The notes under the pieces: generated by a model
What the model was told of the DNA's origin: nothing
Database searches by the model: none
Seen by the model: only the letters and a program-made list of their open reading frames with translations
Source of the DNA: a virus
Direction: 5' to 3' (one strand)
Virus record (IMG/VR): IMGVR_UViG_3300036900_000195
Coordinates: 1 to 38,958 of that record
Length of the DNA: 38,958 bases
Shown: one piece after another, positions 1 to 4,877 of the stretch
How the letters are laid out: each line of letters starts with the position of its first letter
Position numbering within the stretch: position 1 is the first letter of the stretch
Made by a program: the position numbers and the translations under genes

Positions 1-127
1 TGATCCTTGCGATCGCGCGCGACTACAAGGCGAATCCCGCGTACCCGAAGCCCACGGCCGGATGGTTCCTGAAGAAGCTGCCGGGCTACGCCGCGGCGCT
101 CCTGCGCCAGACGCCCGAACCGCACGC
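1..127. repeat. Left copy of 127-bp terminal direct repeat (circular contig overlap)
   Basis: These 127 bases are identical to 38832-38958. An exact terminal overlap of this length is what a de Bruijn assembler with k=127 leaves on a circular contig, so it most likely shows that the genome is complete and circular or circularly permuted, rather than a biological repeat. Headful packaging by a P22-like terminase would give circularly permuted ends, which fits. A true 127-bp terminal redundancy cannot be excluded from sequence alone. Confidence 0.9.
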
Positions 128-140
128 GCGCACGGGTTAG
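1..140 (+). CDS. Replication initiator-like protein, C-terminal end (continues from 38120)
   Basis: The frame is open from the first base and ends at TAG 138-140. It encodes the last 46 residues of the winged-helix replication protein that starts at GTG 38120. Joining the two across the 127-bp overlap keeps the frame and gives a 283-residue protein. This tail (motifs YKANPAYPKPTAGWFLKKLPGY) is typical of the C-terminal helical tail of phage and plasmid replication proteins, where a conserved 'GWFLKKLP'-type segment often occurs. The candidate origin lies directly downstream, the usual arrangement of an initiator and its target. Confidence 0.8.
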   Translation, partial: ILAIARDYKANPAYPKPTAGWFLKKLPGYAAALLRQTPEPHARTG

Positions 141-244
141 CGCCGCCCTTCCCTTCCCGACAATCCGCCCGCCCCGCCCCGCTGTAATCCGAAGTGTGCG
201 CAGCCGCGCATAAACTACGCCGGTAGAACCGCAAAACGCCCTGA

Positions 245-291
245 TGACCCGCTAGTGACCCGCGCAATGACCCGCGCCATGACCTCGCCGG
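245..291 (+). repeat. Four tandem 11-12-bp iteron-like repeats
   Basis: Units begin at 245 (TGACCCGCTAG), 256 (TGACCCGCGCAA), 268 (TGACCCGCGCCA) and 280 (TGACCTCGCCGG). The first eight bases are identical in three units and the fourth has one inserted T. The period is close to one helical turn, as expected for binding sites of a replication initiator on one face of the DNA. Confidence 0.6.
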
Positions 292-389
292 GATATTCAC
301 AGCGCTCCGGACGTGACTCCGTACCAGATCAGGATGTAGAACTCAATACCAGATCAGATACGGTACCCGATACCATATCTTCCTTATAA
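255..389 (+). CDS. Doubtful small ORF across the origin repeats (44 aa)
   Basis: GTG 255 to TAA 387-389 encodes 44 residues beginning with an MTRAMTRAMT repeat that reflects the iterons. The product is hydrophilic and rich in Ser, Asp and Arg, with no recognisable domain. ATG codons at 267 and 279 are alternative starts. No clear ribosome binding site is present. It may simply be an open frame over the origin. It is listed so that the stretch is accounted for. Confidence 0.2.
   Translation: MTRAMTRAMTSPGYSQRSGRDSVPDQDVELNTRSDTVPDTISSL
322..357 (+). repeat. Two copies of an 11-bp direct repeat (TACCAGATCAG)
   Basis: Exact copies lie at 322-332 and 347-357, 25 bp apart start to start, followed by the looser relatives TACCCGAT and TACCATAT. 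They sit between the TGACCC iterons and the consensus DnaA box and may be a second set of initiator sites. Confidence 0.55.
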
Positions 390-550
390 GGCTTTAGTCC
401 TGATGGACTTCAGGAGGTATCTGTAGCGCTCCGCGCTGTGGAAAACAGGATGCCGCTCCCGCGGCTGCTCCCCACTTCATAACGAACCGCCTGACGGCGG
501 GCTCCCTTACCCAATCCCGAAGGCAGACGCGCCGACCGGCCGGCTGATCC

Positions 551-691
551 ATGAATCGCGCAGCCCGCCGCGGGCAACCGCAGCCGAAAAGCCAGCCGCA
601 GCGCGCTCCGACCGACCGCCTTGGGATTCCGGCACACCCGGGGCGTGCCGGGAAGCGGACGACCGCCCGGAAGGGCAAAGGGCGGGATTAG
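551..691 (+). CDS. Possible small basic protein (46 aa)
   Basis: ATG 551 to TAG 689-691 encodes 46 residues rich in Arg, Lys, Pro and Gln with no acidic cluster, so the product would be strongly basic. An in-frame TGA at 545-547 fixes the ATG as the first possible start. There is no convincing Shine-Dalgarno sequence and no recognised family. It lies directly before the promoter at 696-724. It could be a small nucleic-acid-binding peptide or a chance ORF in GC-rich DNA. Confidence 0.25.
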   Translation: MNRAARRGQPQPKSQPQRAPTDRLGIPAHPGRAGKRTTARKGKGRD

Positions 692-695
692 AGCG

Positions 696-724
696 TTGAC
701 CCTGAGCGCCCGAGACGGTAGAAT
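696..724 (+). promoter_or_regulatory. Sigma70-type promoter for the small membrane-protein operon
   Basis: The sequence reads TTGACC (696-701), a 17-bp spacer, then TAGAAT (719-724). Both hexamers differ from consensus by one base and the spacing is optimal. Transcription would start near 731. It would read the genes from 751, whose first start codon is preceded by a GAGGTG ribosome binding site at 740-745. This is the clearest housekeeping-type promoter in the window. Confidence 0.75.
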
Positions 725-750
725 CCGACCACCCCGACCGAGGTGCTGAT

Positions 751-945
751 ATGTTCCCTGCGTTCCTGCTCTGGATCCTGATCGTCCTGATCGTCGTCGG
801 GCTGATCCTCTGGCTGCTGCGCCAGTTGCCGATCGACGCGCAGCTCGCCAACATCATCCGCGTGGTCGTGATTGTGCTGGTGGTGATCTGGCTGATCTAT
901 ATCCTCGCCGGCGCGGCGGGCTACGGGCCGCCATTCCGGCGCTGA
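751..945 (+). CDS. Small two-helix membrane protein, candidate holin
   Basis: The 64-residue protein has two hydrophobic segments at about residues 3-22 (FLLWILIVLIVVGLILWLL) and 34-54 (ANIIRVVVIVLVVIWLIYIL), separated by a short polar turn (RQLPIDAQL), with a short charged C-terminus. This resembles the small two-TM phage and bacterial proteins of the Thivi_2564 type (from memory). Its size, topology and position in an operon of small membrane proteins suggest a holin, which would form lesions in the inner membrane at lysis. No endolysin follows, so this is inference. The start has a good ribosome binding site (GAGGTG, 5 bp from the ATG). Confidence 0.7.
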   Translation: MFPAFLLWILIVLIVVGLILWLLRQLPIDAQLANIIRVVVIVLVVIWLIYILAGAAGYGPPFRR

Positions 946-952
946 CGGCGAT

Positions 953-1099
953 ATGAAGCTCTCGCGCGTCGATACCGGCATCCTGCTTTCGCTCGCGTAC
1001 AGCGTCGGGCTCTCTGTGGTTTACGCGCGGCTGCGCGACCGTTACGATGCGCTGCGCCGCCGCTATGATGACCTGATGCGGACGCGCAAACGCTCATGA
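953..1099 (+). CDS. Small single-TM protein (48 aa)
   Basis: ATG 953 to TGA 1097-1099 encodes 48 residues. A weakly hydrophobic segment at about 8-24 (TGILLSLAYSVGLSVVYA) is followed by a highly basic, amphipathic tail (RLRDRYDALRRRYDDLMR). It lies 7 bp after the candidate holin and just before another small membrane protein. This layout (short TM plus cytoplasmic helix) recalls antiholin or Rz-like small lysis proteins, but no family is recognised and the function is unknown. Confidence 0.55.
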   Translation: MKLSRVDTGILLSLAYSVGLSVVYARLRDRYDALRRRYDDLMRTRKRS

Positions 1100-1100
1100 G

Positions 1101-1277
1101 ATGGCCGAGCGCTTTATCGACTGGTTCTACGACGAACTGCGCCGGGATGCCGAGCACTTCTCAGGAGTAGCAAACGTGCGCCTCGTGATTACCTGCGCGG
1201 TTTTCGCGCCCGTCGCCTTCGGCGCGCTGCTGTGGCTTGGCTGCCGGGATCTGGTAAAAACGTACCGGAGGCGCTGA
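1101..1277 (+). CDS. Small membrane protein (58 aa)
   Basis: ATG 1101 to TGA 1275-1277 encodes 58 residues. A polar, acidic N-terminus (MAERFIDWFYDELRRDAEHF) leads to one hydrophobic helix at about 27-48 (RLVITCAVFAPVAFGALLWL) and ends in the basic motif TYRRR, consistent with one membrane span and a positive-inside C-terminus. It starts one base after the preceding stop and is one base before the next start, so it is translationally coupled. A role in lysis is possible from context. The family is not recognised. Confidence 0.6.
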   Translation: MAERFIDWFYDELRRDAEHFSGVANVRLVITCAVFAPVAFGALLWLGCRDLVKTYRRR

Positions 1278-1278
1278 A

Positions 1279-1407
1279 ATGGACGAATTCTTTCGGGAGC
1301 CGGAACGCCTGCGGACGCCGGGCGAACGGAAGCGCGGCGCTGATTGGAATGGGCGGGTCTGCAGATTTCTCCGCAGGATTGCAAGTCTGTTTCAACCCGG
1401 CCCATGA
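1279..1407 (+). CDS. Small basic hypothetical protein (42 aa)
   Basis: ATG 1279, one base after the previous stop, to TGA 1405-1407. The 42-residue product is rich in Arg, Pro and Glu and has no membrane segment. The tight spacing to the upstream gene is the main support for it being real. An RBS-like GGAGGCG occurs at 1267-1273 inside the end of the upstream gene. It is the last gene of the small operon and faces the minus-strand regulator. Function unknown. Confidence 0.45.
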   Translation: MDEFFREPERLRTPGERKRGADWNGRVCRFLRRIASLFQPGP

Positions 1408-1440
1408 TAGGCTCGGTTCCCCTGCCTACACATGCAAATT

Positions 1441-1935
1441 TCATCGTAGCCCCTCGCGGGGGAACATCCACCGTTCCCGCTTAACGCCCACGTTCTGCGC
1501 GCGCATCTTCCCTGCCCGCGCCGCCTCAGCCAGCCAGCGCGCCGGCAGCCCGGAGTACTCGGCAGCTTCCCTCACCGTCAGCCAGCGCTTCAGCTTCGGC
1601 TTTTCAGCGGGCGGCGGCAGCGCGCGCATGAGCTGGGCGAGTTGCGCGACAAACCCGGCGGGTGGCTCACCTGGTGAGCTACCCACGACGGCGAGCGACG
1701 GCTTTGGCGCCGCGGGTTCGCCGTAGCGATTCGGCCGCCCGGCGCGGATCGCGTCGATATCCTCGATCGAGTACAGCACCCGCGCCGCGCGCTCGTTCAG
1801 TTGCCGCGGCAGCGTGTTTTTACGGATTTCGCCTTTGGCGGCGCGGTTCTCGAGCTGCCGGATACTGACCCCGAGCAGCTTCGCGGCTTTGTCCTTTGCG
1901 AGCCAGCCGGGCTCGATCGTGAGCGCGTTTTTCAA
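1441..1935 (-). CDS. Two-HTH DNA-binding regulator (candidate lysogeny repressor)
   Basis: This is a 164-residue protein when started at TTG 1935. That start has a perfect GGAGG 8 nt upstream, whereas the longer open frame above it has no signal. Two excisionase/MerR-like helix-turn-helix units are visible: residues about 9-35 (WLAKDKAAKLLGVSIRQLEN) and about 117-145 (WLTVREAAEYSGLPARWLAE), the second followed by a beta-wing-like WMFP end. A proline-rich linker joins them. It is transcribed divergently from the long structural operon and sits directly next to palindromic sequences at 1963-2005. It could therefore repress its own and the rightward promoter. An alternative is an excisionase-type or transposon-like adaptor protein. 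Confidence 0.7.
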   Translation of the reverse strand: MKNALTIEPGWLAKDKAAKLLGVSIRQLENRAAKGEIRKNTLPRQLNERAARVLYSIEDIDAIRAGRPNRYGEPAAPKPSLAVVGSSPGEPPAGFVAQLAQLMRALPPPAEKPKLKRWLTVREAAEYSGLPARWLAEAARAGKMRAQNVGVKRERWMFPREGLR

Positions 1936-1962
1936 TGGTCCATCCTCCGAAACGTGCGCATT

Positions 1963-2005
1963 GCGCGGTATATATCGCGAATTGCGTATGTCGATTATAA
2001 TCGAC
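1963..2005. promoter_or_regulatory. Divergent promoter/operator region with two palindromes
   Basis: Between the minus-strand regulator (start 1935) and the rightward gene at 1988 are a near-palindrome CGCGGTATATATCGCG (1963-1978, 14 of 16 positions symmetric) and a perfect 16-bp palindrome GTCGATTATAATCGAC (1990-2005). The latter contains TATAAT on both strands, so it could be a -10 box for either direction with a bound regulator blocking it. No good -35 box is visible. The perfect palindrome overlaps the first codons of the gene at 1988, which makes that start or that promoter uncertain. Confidence 0.5.
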
Positions 2006-2749
2006 ACCCGCGCTCTCGCGTACAATCCAGGCAATCTGAAAGCGGATTACGTAAAGATCGAGCCGTTTCCCTGCATTAACTGCGGCGCGCGGATCACCGA
2101 AGTACGCTCGCTTTCGGGCGAGCACTGGGGGATCGCCGAGGAGGAAGGCGTCTCCGTTATGTGTGTCCACTGCAGCGCGGTTATGGACGTTAAAGCAGTG
2201 CCCGACCGGATGTTTCCCGGTATTCACTATGCCTACGTGACACTGGATGACGACGGAACAGCCGGCGGAAGCGTCAATCTGCGCTATCCGGCGCGCTTTA
2301 TGCCCGGCCAGTACGCAGATGCGCTGCGGCAGCGGAACGAAGACCTGTTGCGGGTGTGGTGGGGCCCGCCCGTAATACAGCCGCGCCGCAAGTCCTTAAA
2401 CCAGGCACGCAAACGCCGCGAGCACCTCGCGAAGATCCGCGAGAAATGGCAAGAGCACGCGCGGCCGCCGGAGCCGCCGCCGCGCGGTTTCTCTCTGGCA
2501 TCCATTCGCGCGTGTATGGCCTGCGAAAACACGACGCCGATCGGCCAGCCCGATATTCCCGCGCCTTACTACGGCCGGCGAACCCGGAAACCATCGCTCG
2601 ACGACTACGACTGTATGAGCGTTTCTGATGTTTCTGATGTTTCTGATGTTTCTGAGCTTTCTGAGCTATCTGAGCTATCTGAGCTTTCTGAGCTTTCTGA
2701 GCCGACGCCACCGCTGCGGCGGTCCTCGCGTATAATCCGACCCAAATGA
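1988..2749 (+). CDS. Hypothetical zinc-finger-like protein with acidic tripeptide repeat
   Basis: The 253-residue protein starts at ATG 1988, the only standard start codon in the first part of the frame. It has a probable zinc site made of two CxxC pairs about 31 residues apart (CINC near residue 29, CVHC near 60), a basic helical middle region (RKSLNQARKRREHLAKIREK), and a third CMAC pair near 177. Near the C-terminus are nine tandem tripeptides, VSD x3, VSE, then LSE x5. It is the first gene of the long rightward operon and overlaps the next start (ATGA). The family is not recognised. A nucleic-acid-binding role is only suggested by the zinc-like cysteines. Confidence 0.65.
   Translation: MSIIIDTRALAYNPGNLKADYVKIEPFPCINCGARITEVRSLSGEHWGIAEEEGVSVMCVHCSAVMDVKAVPDRMFPGIHYAYVTLDDDGTAGGSVNLRYPARFMPGQYADALRQRNEDLLRVWWGPPVIQPRRKSLNQARKRREHLAKIREKWQEHARPPEPPPRGFSLASIRACMACENTTPIGQPDIPAPYYGRRTRKPSLDDYDCMSVSDVSDVSDVSELSELSELSELSELSEPTPPLRRSSRIIRPK
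2621..2701 (+). repeat. Nine-unit 9-bp coding tandem repeat
   Basis: Units of GTTTCTGAT (x3), GTTTCTGAG, then CTTTCTGAG or CTATCTGAG (x5) run without interruption and stay in frame. They encode (V/L)-S-(D/E) tripeptides. A 9-bp unit lets copy number change without a frameshift, so the acidic tail could vary in length between isolates. Confidence 0.9.
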
Positions 2750-3195
2750 GCACCGCCCGCAAACCCGCCGCGGCGCCGCCCGCTCCCAAACGCGCGCCGC
2801 GCCTCGCAGTCGTCGAGCGCGATCCCGCCGTCCTGCTCGCGCAGCACGTCGACGAGTTGGGCGCGCTCGAGGCCGAACTGGTGGAAGCCCGCGCGAAAAT
2901 CCGGCGCGCCGAAACGCTGCGCGAACTGATCCGCCGGCACTACGAAAAGGAACCCGCGGCGAAGGCGTTTGAAGCCCGCGGCGCGCGCTTTTTCGCCACG
3001 CTCGGGCCGCGCGCGTGGCACTCATCGGTTGACTACGAAGCCGTGATTAAGGCGCTCGGGCTGAGAGCCTACGCGGAGATCGCGCGCCCGACGCTTAAAA
3101 TCCTCGAAGAAACGCTCGCGCCCGACGTGCTCGCCCGCGTCGTTAAGCAGGATTACACCGGCGCGCGGCCGCTCAAAACGTTTGAGATCGGCTGA
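2746..3195 (+). CDS. Hypothetical coiled-coil protein (149 aa)
   Basis: ATG 2746 overlaps the previous stop (ATGA). The N-terminus is Ala/Pro/Lys-rich and probably disordered (residues 1-25). A long charged helix follows at about 28-68, with heptad-like Leu/Ala spacing (VDELGALEAELVEARAKIRR), then a more globular part ending DVLARVVKQDYTGARP. No enzymatic motif is seen. A TATAAT sequence at 2731-2736, nine bases before the start, could be an extra promoter, but no -35 is evident. It lies upstream of packaging genes. Function unknown. Confidence 0.6.
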   Translation: MSTARKPAAAPPAPKRAPRLAVVERDPAVLLAQHVDELGALEAELVEARAKIRRAETLRELIRRHYEKEPAAKAFEARGARFFATLGPRAWHSSVDYEAVIKALGLRAYAEIARPTLKILEETLAPDVLARVVKQDYTGARPLKTFEIG

Positions 3196-3671
3196 TGCCT
3201 TCGGGCGTGGGCTCGTGGCGGCGCGGACGTAAAGCGATATTCGTGCCATGCCCGCATTGCGGTATATCCGTAACGCTCACGGAAGCGCAGACGCGGCACG
3301 CCGGTTGTACGCGCGTAATACGGCGCGGCTCGGGGCGGCACGCGAATCACGCCAACGCCGGAAGGAAACCCGTCTGGACCCTCTGCCCGCGCTGCGGCCG
3401 GGCCGTTAAACGGACTGAAGCGCAGTCCGGGCACGCGGGCTGCGCGCGCCAAAGGCGGCTTCCGCCGCGGCGACGGGCGAAGCGGCCGAAAGAGGAGATC
3501 GCCCGCGGCCTCGTGCGCGACGAGGTAACGGGCGAAATGATTCTTCCGCTCACGCGCGAGGATATCGCGCAAAAAATCGCCGCGATGAGCAAAGGCGCAT
3601 TCGGGCGCATGGCGCGGCGGCTGCTGCTCAGACGCGGCCGAGGGCGGAACGAACTGAAACGCGCAGGATGA
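3195..3671 (+). CDS. Protein with two tandem C2HC zinc fingers
   Basis: The 158-residue protein starts at ATG 3195 overlapping the previous stop (TGATG). Two copies of the same finger occur: CPHCGISVTLTEAQTRHAGC near residue 19 and CPRCGRAVKRTEAQSGHAGC near 64. Each gives a C-x2-C-x12-H-x2-C zinc ligand set, and the pair clearly arose by duplication. A strongly basic linker (about residues 84-98) and a mixed helical C-terminus (TREDIAQKIAAMSKGAFGRM) follow. This composition suggests DNA or RNA binding. It sits directly upstream of the NusG-like gene, so a transcription role is possible but unproven. Confidence 0.65.
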   Translation: MPSGVGSWRRGRKAIFVPCPHCGISVTLTEAQTRHAGCTRVIRRGSGRHANHANAGRKPVWTLCPRCGRAVKRTEAQSGHAGCARQRRLPPRRRAKRPKEEIARGLVRDEVTGEMILPLTREDIAQKIAAMSKGAFGRMARRLLLRRGRGRNELKRAG

Positions 3672-3699
3672 CGCGCGCGGGCCGCGCTTTGGTGTATAA

Positions 3700-4251
3700 A
3701 TGGACGAAGGCGTGTCCGTTTTCCGCCATGCGGCTGCAGTCAGCGGGCGCGTAGCGTGTCCGGAAACCGGCGCTTCAGATCAAAAAGCCTGGTATGCGAT
3801 CCACACCCGGAGCCGCGCCGAGTTTCAGGTACGCGACCGCCTCACCGCAAAAGGAATTGCGGTTTTTTTCCCCTCTCTCGATCGCCCCTCACAGCGCCGT
3901 AATCAGCGCATCACAGTAACGCGGCCGCTGTTCCGCTGCTACCTGTTCGCAAGGGCCGAAAGGCGCGAACTGGTGGCCGTAACGGGCGTTTCGCATGTTT
4001 CGGGACCGCTCGCCGATGAGGATCTCGCCGAAATCCGGCACGCGGTCATGCCCGGCAATACCGGCGGCTTTGCGAATGTCCGCGGCGAGGGCGAAAGCGT
4101 GACAGTAGCGCGCGGCCCGTTCGCCGGCATTACAGGCGTTATCACGCGCCTGGGCCCGCGGCGGCTCGTGATCCGGGCCGCGATTCTCGGCCGCCCCTGT
4201 GTGGTTGAGATCGGCGCGGGCGACGTATTCGGCCGAAGGGCTGCAGCATAG
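3700..4251 (+). CDS. NusG/RfaH-family transcription antitermination protein
   Basis: The 183-residue protein has an N-terminal NGN domain at about residues 30-115, with the family hallmarks WYAIHTRSRAEFQVRDRL and PLFRCYLFAR, and a C-terminal KOW domain at about 131-160 (VTVARGPFAGITGVITRLG). Family members ride on RNA polymerase. Specialised paralogues (RfaH, LoaP, UpxY) suppress pausing and termination over long operons. Here the gene lies near the start of a long rightward operon, immediately before terminase, so a processive antiterminator for late genes is the natural reading. ATG 3700 is used as start, and GTG 3712 is an in-frame alternative. The first 28 residues are outside the NGN domain. 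Confidence 0.88.
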   Translation: MDEGVSVFRHAAAVSGRVACPETGASDQKAWYAIHTRSRAEFQVRDRLTAKGIAVFFPSLDRPSQRRNQRITVTRPLFRCYLFARAERRELVAVTGVSHVSGPLADEDLAEIRHAVMPGNTGGFANVRGEGESVTVARGPFAGITGVITRLGPRRLVIRAAILGRPCVVEIGAGDVFGRRAAA

Positions 4252-4877
4252 CGACGAAGGCCAAAAAACGCACGAGCGCCGCCAAAGCGAAGCCCGTCAA
4301 AGAAAAAAAGACGAAGCCCGCCAGATCGGGCCCGACGCGCACAATCGACAAGCGGCGCGCTTTTCTCGCGGCCTACGGAATCCTCGCATCAGTGCGCCAG
4401 GCGGCGAAGGCGGCCGGCGTCAACCATCACCAGCACTACAAATGGATGGACGACCCGGCCTACTTCGCGGCGTTTCAGCAGGCGAAGACGCGCGCCGCGC
4501 AGGCGCTCGAGGACGAAGCGGTAGAGCGCGCAATGGTCGGCGTTTTCGAGCCCAACATCTTTCAGGGCCGCTTCATTTACCCGCAGGAGGAGTACGTCGA
4601 GACGCCGGCGGTGATCGGGCCCCGCGGCGGGATCCGCGAGCCCGAGGTGCGCGCGTGGCGCGACGTGCCCGGCGCGCCGCCGCTCGGCGTGTACAAAAAA
4701 TCGGACGCGCTCATGCTGCGGCTGCTCTCGGGCTTCATGCCGGAGAAATACCGCGCGAATGCCTCGGTCGAGCTCTCGGGCCCGCACGGCGGCCCGATCG
4801 AGATTGTGCAGCGGTTAAACGCGGCGCGGGCGCGCATGGCGGCGAAGGCGCGCGAGTCGGGGGAGTGTGACTCATGA
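4248..4877 (+). CDS. terS: Terminase small subunit (HTH), apparent AUA start
   Basis: The coding frame clearly extends upstream of the first standard start (GTG 4392). The first helix of the DNA-binding domain (TIDKRRAFLAAYGILASVRQ) lies before that codon and the second (AAGVNHHQHYKWMDDPAYF) after it. No ATG, GTG or TTG exists between the upstream in-frame TGA (4206-4208) and 4392. The best start is ATA at 4248-4250, which overlaps the NusG stop as ATAG in the way other genes here use ATGA, and it has GAAGGG about 8 nt upstream. This gives 209 residues: a Lys/Ala-rich tail, an HTH, then a region for oligomerisation. The small subunit recognises viral DNA (pac) and starts packaging. The next gene overlaps as ATGA. 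Confidence 0.75.
   Translation: MATKAKKRTSAAKAKPVKEKKTKPARSGPTRTIDKRRAFLAAYGILASVRQAAKAAGVNHHQHYKWMDDPAYFAAFQQAKTRAAQALEDEAVERAMVGVFEPNIFQGRFIYPQEEYVETPAVIGPRGGIREPEVRAWRDVPGAPPLGVYKKSDALMLRLLSGFMPEKYRANASVELSGPHGGPIEIVQRLNAARARMAAKARESGECDS

Larger units (their letters stand above)
220..450. other. Putative origin of replication (iterons plus DnaA-box-like sites)
   Basis: Just downstream of the replication gene lie clustered short direct repeats: four TGACCCGC-like units starting at 245, 256, 268 and 280, and two copies of TACCAGATCAG at 322-332 and 347-357. A near-match DnaA box (ATATTCACA, 293-301) and a full match to TTWTNCACA on the minus strand (437-445) flank them. A locally AT-richer stretch (346-391) ends in the palindrome CCTTATAAGG (382-391). 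The two TACCAGATCAG copies fall in different reading frames of the small ORF that covers them, so the repeat is conserved as DNA and not as protein. This is the usual architecture of an iteron origin. Function is inferred. Confidence 0.5.

Noticed and set aside
412-418. Perfect AGGAGGT sequence with no start codon close by
   Set aside because: The nearest ATG or GTG is too far away or out of range, and a stop follows within a few bases. Looked for a small gene here and found none.
2605-3021. Long minus-strand ORFs over the tripeptide-repeat gene
   Set aside because: They are shadows of GC-rich codons and of the repeat (SSD/SSE runs), with no ribosome site or sensible protein pattern.
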